Part shown: positions 58,395-64,000 of the stretch, one piece after another
Numbering within the stretch: the stretch's first letter is position 1
How the letters are laid out: every line of letters begins with the position of its first letter
Assembly (NCBI GenBank): GCA_918807975.1
Contig: OU964932.1
Coordinates: forward strand, 20,553,501 to 20,617,500
Reading direction: 5' to 3'
DNA length: 64,000 nt
Source of the DNA: Aplidium turbinatum
Taxonomy: Eukaryota > Chordata > Ascidiacea > Aplousobranchia > Polyclinidae
Made by a program: the position numbers and the translations under genes
Notes under the pieces: generated by a model
Databases searched by the model: none
What the model was told of the DNA's origin: nothing
The model's input: only the letters and a program-made list of their open reading frames with translations

Positions 58395-60786
58395 CAAGTT
58401 GAAATTATTCTTTTAGTTCTAACATTAATCTCTGGTTATGGCGAAATACTTCTATTGATTTAAATTTAAAGAGGGGCAGTTTGTTGGAAAGATTCCTTGG
58501 ACTGCAAAATTTTCTCCTGGTTTTCATCCTAACCTTCTTTGTGTGCTTGCTGTTTCTTTGAAAGCATAGTCACCCAGACTTACAATAAGTTCCAAGTAGC
58601 AAGTTACAGAGGCATTCAGTTGTTACTTTTGAAACCAAACTTTTCAGAGGCTCCAAAACTGAAATAAACAGCGTAAGCTTTATCGTTCTTCTTTTTAGAA
58701 ACAACTTCTTGTTTTTGTATCGGAAAACTATCTCTTTTTATACGTTTTCTGTGAATTCTTTTCCTTGGTTTAATTTGTTGTATTTTTTAGGAGCCAAGCC
58801 TCTAACTAGTACCGATGCAACATGTGCCATGTTTTTGACTAATAAATTCAAATTATTACAATATTTGGTGGAAACCTATGAGAATTGCAAATGCTTTGCA
58901 ACTGTACAAATTCAAAACCTAAATTCTGTTCTGATGGAACTTAATAGGTCACGCTTCTGTAGCAAAAAGCCTACAGGGTCTAAAGCTTCCGTTTAACGCA
59001 CCTGGCAGTAGCCTAAGCTGCAATAATTTGATTCAGAAGCAAACATCCTTTTTTCAAAAAAAATATTAAAGTACAAGTAGTCTATTGTTTTGGATGTGGC
59101 AAGTGTTTGAACTGGTCTGAGTTAAGATATTTTTTCATCTGGCAATCATGTCTTTTGCATCACAGTTACAACACTGACTTCATTCATCGCATTTATTCAT
59201 TCTCCATGACAATTTTGATTGCAATTAGACGTGGTCAAACCCTACAATGTGTTAGCAGGCCCACTTTCGAAGAACAGCTTTGTTAAAATTAACAAAATAT
59301 CATTTTCCCCCTGTAGGCCTACTCTACAATTAAATAAATATATTCCAAAAACGCAACTCAATTTTTTAAATTAATATAATTCTACAGATTCAGTTTACTT
59401 TTTTGCCCGACTGAGCAAAGCGAATCAATATTAATGAGCTTATTTTATCAGTTGTGCCATTTTATAAATTTCTTCTGGTCAAATTGAACAATTCGTGATT
59501 ATCCAGCTACTTACACTTGTAGGCTACTGCATCTACTATGAGCGTTTACTGTCTACGACAAGCTGGTGCAGCATATCAATCAACACTCAGACTATCTTCA
59601 ACATACGCTCGTTTGTGGCATTATGAAGTTTACAAAGCTACATCGAACAGTGCAGCTAGTTTTTGTGAGCCAAATAGTGGTCTATTGTTCTTTCATGTCT
59701 TTTCACGTTTGAATAAATGGCTTGACTGTAAACTGATCTTTTAGCTAATTACAATAGAAACACGATATTCAAGAATTGTACATGAACAATAAACACACAG
59801 CTGAGGTTTTGTATTTCAATTACAATAAGTCATTCTTCAATACGAGTATAAGTTTCTCATCAGATTGCCAAAGTGGTGCTTGCTTAATGTTTGCCCCGAT
59901 AGCTGAGTTTAAAAGCATGACTTCATATCAAGGGTGTGAGAGGAGGAGGTATGGAAGCCCCCGGTTATTGAAATTATGCAATTTATGCACTTGAAGCTTT
60001 TCTAGTTTGGGAACTATAGAATACAAGACAAGAAATAGCACGACATTCCAAGAATACGTCATTAATGAAGTTGGTGTTTTTTAAAACATTGTTACCAACA
60101 AAGTACTGACAAACGCATCTATGACATCATTATTGTCTTTCGATCACATCAAGTTTTGATACATTTTATTGTTTAATTGTCAGCTGAAGTCAATAAGATC
60201 AAAAAAAAAGTTCAAGAAAATTATTATCAAAAAGTTATGCATTTTTGCATTGCCGCAATCTTTATCTACGTTGGTTTGGGATCAACCGCAAACATTGATC
60301 GAGATATCTGCAATTTTTATAGTTTTATTGCCATGGTGGGTTTCTTACACGAGTTATCATCTATTTTTCTGCATCACTCATCTGCGCAAATCAAACCCAA
60401 TCATTTTGTCTACATCGGGGTCAAGAAAGAGATAAATTTTTGTTCTGATGTCTTTTGAAGTATTAAATGTCCAGCTTGTATCTATTTTTTGCCTCTTTTA
60501 AGCTATACTTTTGTTGTTCATGAGCCTAGTTGGGCTGTGTGAAGCAAAACTAGGCTACCATCTAAATCACAAGTTTGAACAACCGGTCTGCTTTTCACAG
60601 GTGGCTAATTCAATTTAAGTAAGTTACAGTTTTCACATATAGGCCTATATTGGTGGTGACGAGGGGGTTAATCGGCTTTTTTCGTCGAATTCAATTTTAG
60701 CCCTGGTTTTAGTATAGGTCTACAACAGAACATTCTAAGACTCCTGAAATTTTTTTTGAATTTTTGTCAAAAGTTTAAGCCCAGCC
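58395..60786. other. Intergenic stretch, no gene recognised
   Basis: Several frames of 60-95 codons without recognisable similarity or splice support. No repeat with resolved ends. Confidence 0.4.
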
Positions 60787-61396
60787 AGCTTGATCCATAC
60801 TTGGACAACTAGATAATTCTAGTTGTCTAATTCGATAAATTAGAGCGAAATGTCGGCAATTCTAATTCTAATCTAATTCGGTAAAAATTTGTTTGCTTTA
60901 ATTGTAGTTCTTATCCAATCTTCAGTTCTGCTAAAAAGTTTAGTTTGTCCAACAGTATTTTTGGCAAATGGAAGGATACTGCGCTCTTATCAACGTTATA
61001 CAAAGAAAATGCAATAAAACGATCAAGATCAAAGAGTCATTCCATCCCTTGAGCAATGAGCAGCAAAGTCATGAAAAAATCGATTAATTCATCAATACAC
61101 TGACGTTACAATGTATATTATGACGTTTACAAGTGGTTTTGGCAGTGTGGTGGAATGACACTTTGATCCCGAGTTGCCAAATTGGCGTTTTTATCCAACA
61201 AAAAAAGATATGTGACAACTGTGTCCAACTAATTCTAATCTAACTTAGTTTAAATTCTATTCTAATTTGTGAAATCTTGGGTAGCTCTAATTCTAATCCC
61301 AGTCTAATTTGTAAAAGCTTAAATTACTCTAATTATAATTCTCATCAAATTTCGAAAGACTACAAAATTCTAGTTGTCCAAGTCTGGGTTGATCCT
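60787..61396. mobile_element. MITE with TTCTAATCTAATT repeats
   Basis: Ends ACTTGGACAACTAGATAATT and, reversed, GACTTGGACAACTAGAATTT, with TTGATCC flanking both sides. TCTAATTCTAATCTAA-type degenerate repeats fill both flanks of the interior, and GATCAAAGAGTCATTCCA is mirrored near 61150. Confidence 0.6.
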
Positions 61397-61618
61397 ATCA
61401 AAAATAATGTCTAAAATAAATGTCTACAGACAAATGTCTAAAAAAACATTATTAAAAGTAACCACAAAAAGTGGCCAGTGTTTCGATCTTCCGATCCCTT
61501 CAAGGTAGTAAAATGAAAGTAGAAAGTTGTCTTGAAGTTTTGAGATGATGGTTTCTAAGAATGACTTTAATAAGCCAATAAAAATTAATTTAATTTCTGA
61601 TTTCGGACTCCAGCGAAA

Positions 61619-63078
61619 CAGTGGCGTAACTACCCATTGGATCTTGTGGATAAATCCAAGGGCGGCACGTTGCTGGAGGGCGGCAAAATGTGATAACGTT
61701 TTAAACGAACAAGACAGTCACATTAGTTTATTCTCAAACAACTGACAAAGAAATCTAAATTCTTATGAATAAGGAGAAAAATAGATGGAGAGAAATCTTG
61801 CAGAGTCTAATCGCAGTCATAAAGTGTCTTAGTTAACCAATAAATCTTCTATTTCGTGGTCATCTGGAAGATTCTTAATTCAAGGAACCAGGGAAATTTT
61901 CTTGAAATTTTAGCACTCCTTGCAAATTACAATACAGTCATTTACGAGCACATTTTAGTATCAACCTCGCCAAAAAGAGCATGATAACATACCTTTCACC
62001 AGCTATCCAAATCAATTAATTGAGCTTTTTGGTAAAAAGGTAGGCTATAAAAGATCTTATGTTGGAGGAGATAGACAGTAAAGTAGTTCTCATTTTTACT
62101 TGACTGTACTCCTGACGACTCTCATATCGATGAAATGGTTTTTATGGTTAAATACCTCAAAATCGACAGCAATACAGAGGTTGGCTACAAATAAAGGAAT
62201 CCTTTCTGAATTTTTCTCCACTGCACGGAAAAAATGCAGACGAAATAACTAAGTCTATTCTCAATGAGCTTCAGCAAATGGCTTAGACATAATGATGTGT
62301 AGAGGCCAAGCATCAATGCTTCCACCATGGCAGGACTCCGTACTGGAGAACAATGCCGAATAAAAAAATATTAGTTTAGAGGCCTTGTTTATCCCATGTG
62401 GAAACCACTCACTTGACCTTGCAGGAGTTCACGCAGTTGGATCGTCGGAAGTTTCTGAACCATTTTTTGCTGTTGTGGAAAGGATTTATTTCTTCTTTTC
62501 TGCTTCTACTCACAGATGGGAGGTGTTGCTTAAGTAGGCTACTGTATATGCCAAATGTGGTAAAACGAGTGACTGACACACGATGAAGTGCGCACTATGA
62601 AGCTGTGAAAGCGCTTCAGCAATATTTCATTGATGTGGTGGGTGCATTAAACAAACTTTGTGATCAAAATGAAAATATTGATGCACGAGGACAAGGGGTA
62701 TTTATGAGCCATAAGCTTTACCTCACTGTTGCCGATTTTATCGCAAGCTGTGAAAGAAGTTTTTTCAAAACTTAAGTTGATAAAATCTAACTTGAGAGCG
62801 ACTATGGGAGAAAGCAGACGGTCTGCGCTAGCAATAGCCTACTGTTCATTGAAAGTGATTTAGTCGAGACTTTATCTATGTTGATGATTTAATTGCTGAA
62901 TTTGCTTCAATAAAAGCTGGACGTATTGCATTTTGAACTTTCAATAAAAACTAAACAAACACTGCTTTAATTCTTCTGTTGTGTGGAATTTTTATCAGCT
63001 TTTATGACGGTGTTAAGGGGGGGGGGCGGCACTTCGTGCAAAAATCCAAGGGCGGCATATTGCGTTGCTACGCCACTG
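61619..63078 (+). mobile_element. hAT element, 1460 bp
   Basis: Perfect 8-bp duplication CAGCGAAA (61611-61618, 63079-63086). Ends CAGTGGCGTAACTACCC and, reversed, CAGTGGCGTAGCAACGC. It carries the decayed transposase C-terminus described at 62700-62935. Confidence 0.93.
62700..62935 (+). pseudogene. hAT transposase C-terminus
   Basis: Plus-strand frames: VFSKLKLIKSNLRATMGESR and RSALAI, then in another frame IESDLVETLS, then DDLIAEFASIKAGR. This is the C-terminal dimerisation block of hAT transposases (F-S-K-L-K ... L ... I-E ... D-D-x-I-x-x-F-A-x-x-K-x-R). The first frame change coincides with a TAGCCTA motif at 62834-62840. Confidence 0.75.
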
Positions 63079-63269
63079 CAGCGAAACATAATTTTACCGC
63101 TAATTAGAAAGTGTGATTTTTTGAGACAAGTTGTGCTAAACAATGAATGGAATTTGTTAAAAATAAAAACTTGAGAAAAACGCAGAAATTTGTTACTTTC
63201 ATTTTACTACGCTGAAAAGATCGGAAGATCGAAACACTGGCCACTGTCAGTAGTTACTTTTAATAATGT

Positions 63270-63903
63270 CTTTTTATACATTATTTTTAAAGAAATGAAA
63301 AAAAAAGTCAGTTGACTCAAAAGTCATGTGTCAAAAGTCAAAAGTCATGCAAACTTCACTTTGTGTGGAGCTACATGTAGCCTACTCGAGAGATTACTGT
63401 TATTTCTTTATTCACTTGTTGATTTATGCATATCAGTTTGTATCCTCTGTGGATTCCTTTCTTGTATCATCATAAGCCAATCCTATAGATGTTTGCAGGT
63501 ACACCCCTTTATTTTCTTTGAATCTTAATACTTATATGTGCCGCTATAGCATCCAATTTCTTGTATTTTGGGTCCATCTCAAATGATTGTTATGTCTTAG
63601 CTTTGTGACAAATTCCTGTCGTTTTCTCGAGTTTTTTTTTTCGAACATCTATTTATATTCGACCATGAACTGTAGAAATACAAACTCAAAGTTTTTTCGA
63701 TTTTTGACCGGTTTTCCATGCTACACTAGTCAAACAAATCATTTTTTTCCGAAACACCTGACGATCTTTCACGGAACACCGCTTGAAATCACTGTTGTAA
63801 AGTATAGGCCTGCAGTTCGTACGACAATATTCGAAAAACAAAGACATCTTTATTGAAAGAAATATAAGTTTTAAAAAATTAAAAAACTGCAAGAAAAACA
63901 GTT
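63270..63903. other. Intergenic stretch, nothing recognised
   Basis: Short frames only, low-complexity T-rich sequence. Confidence 0.3.
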
Positions 63904-63970
63904 CTGCTTCCCCTTGAAGGCTGCGCCCTAGGCGACCGCCAAGTTCGCCTAATAGACATGCCGGCCCTGC
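63904..63970. mobile_element. Right end of a hAT-like element
   Basis: Reversed, the end reads CAGGGCCGGCATGTCTATTA then GGCGAACTTGGCGGTCGCCT, typical of hAT MITEs with CAGGGCCGG termini. No matching left end with an equal flank was found in the window. Confidence 0.4.
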
Positions 63971-64000
63971 TTATGACGAAATTGACGAAGTTACGTTATG

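Larger units (their letters stand above)
61445..63269. mobile_element. Foldback element split by a hAT insertion
   Basis: The left arm ACATTATTAAAAGTAACC... with GTGGCCAGTGTTTCGATCTT (61445-61530) is mirrored at 63185-63269. Over about 85 bp the arms agree closely. The element without its insertion would be about 0.36 kb. Confidence 0.8.

Noticed and set aside
1-64000. LTR retroelements, endogenous viruses or Polintons
   Set aside because: No long terminal repeats, gag/pol-like frames of that type, capsid or envelope-like frames were seen. The only reverse-transcriptase remains are LINE-type.

Overview
This is animal nuclear DNA: AT-rich, intron-rich and crowded with small repeats. The one conserved gene, a Bre1/RNF20/RNF40 ubiquitin ligase, is clearly metazoan. 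Many short introns, tRNA-derived SINEs and a dense load of hAT-type DNA transposons suit a marine invertebrate. A tunicate or other invertebrate deuterostome is my guess, at low confidence. I saw no prokaryotic or viral genes and no LTR element.

Layout. 1-7.0 kb is repeat-rich intergenic DNA (a pogo/Tigger-like element, SINEs, a foldback element) with one weak minus-strand first-exon candidate at 2753-2881. 7.03-10.57 kb is a satellite of about 31 units of about 116 bp, each with tRNA-like A and B boxes. 13.39-28.17 kb is the Bre1 gene: 21 coding exons whose phases all agree, giving 945 residues ending in a C3HC4 RING. Its introns hold a 3.07-kb DNA transposon, a 229-bp palindrome and a 14-bp minisatellite. 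29-36 kb is mostly SINEs, MITEs and hAT remains. 36.05-41.72 kb is one hAT element with three other hAT-type elements inside it. 44.39-45.95 kb is a three-exon gene for a small secreted, probably GPI-anchored Ly6/uPAR (three-finger) protein. 49.9-54.0 kb is a decayed LINE split by a SINE and by a hAT that carries another hAT. 55.1-57.9 kb, minus strand, is a second Ly6-like gene whose middle exon lacks clean splice sites and abuts a hAT insertion. 58-64 kb is MITEs and a foldback element holding a hAT.

No operon or gene cluster with a shared pathway is visible. The two Ly6-like genes look like paralogues: same exon plan, same signal-cysteine-anchor layout, opposite strands, about 9 kb apart.

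The most interesting signal is not a gene. TAGGCTA/TAGCCTA (about 55 by eye) and TAGGCCTA (about 19) are far above chance and absent from Bre1 coding exons. Three internal comparisons suggest they arose by turning TA into TA-GGC-TA or TA-GGCC-TA, like excision footprints of a TA-targeting transposon.
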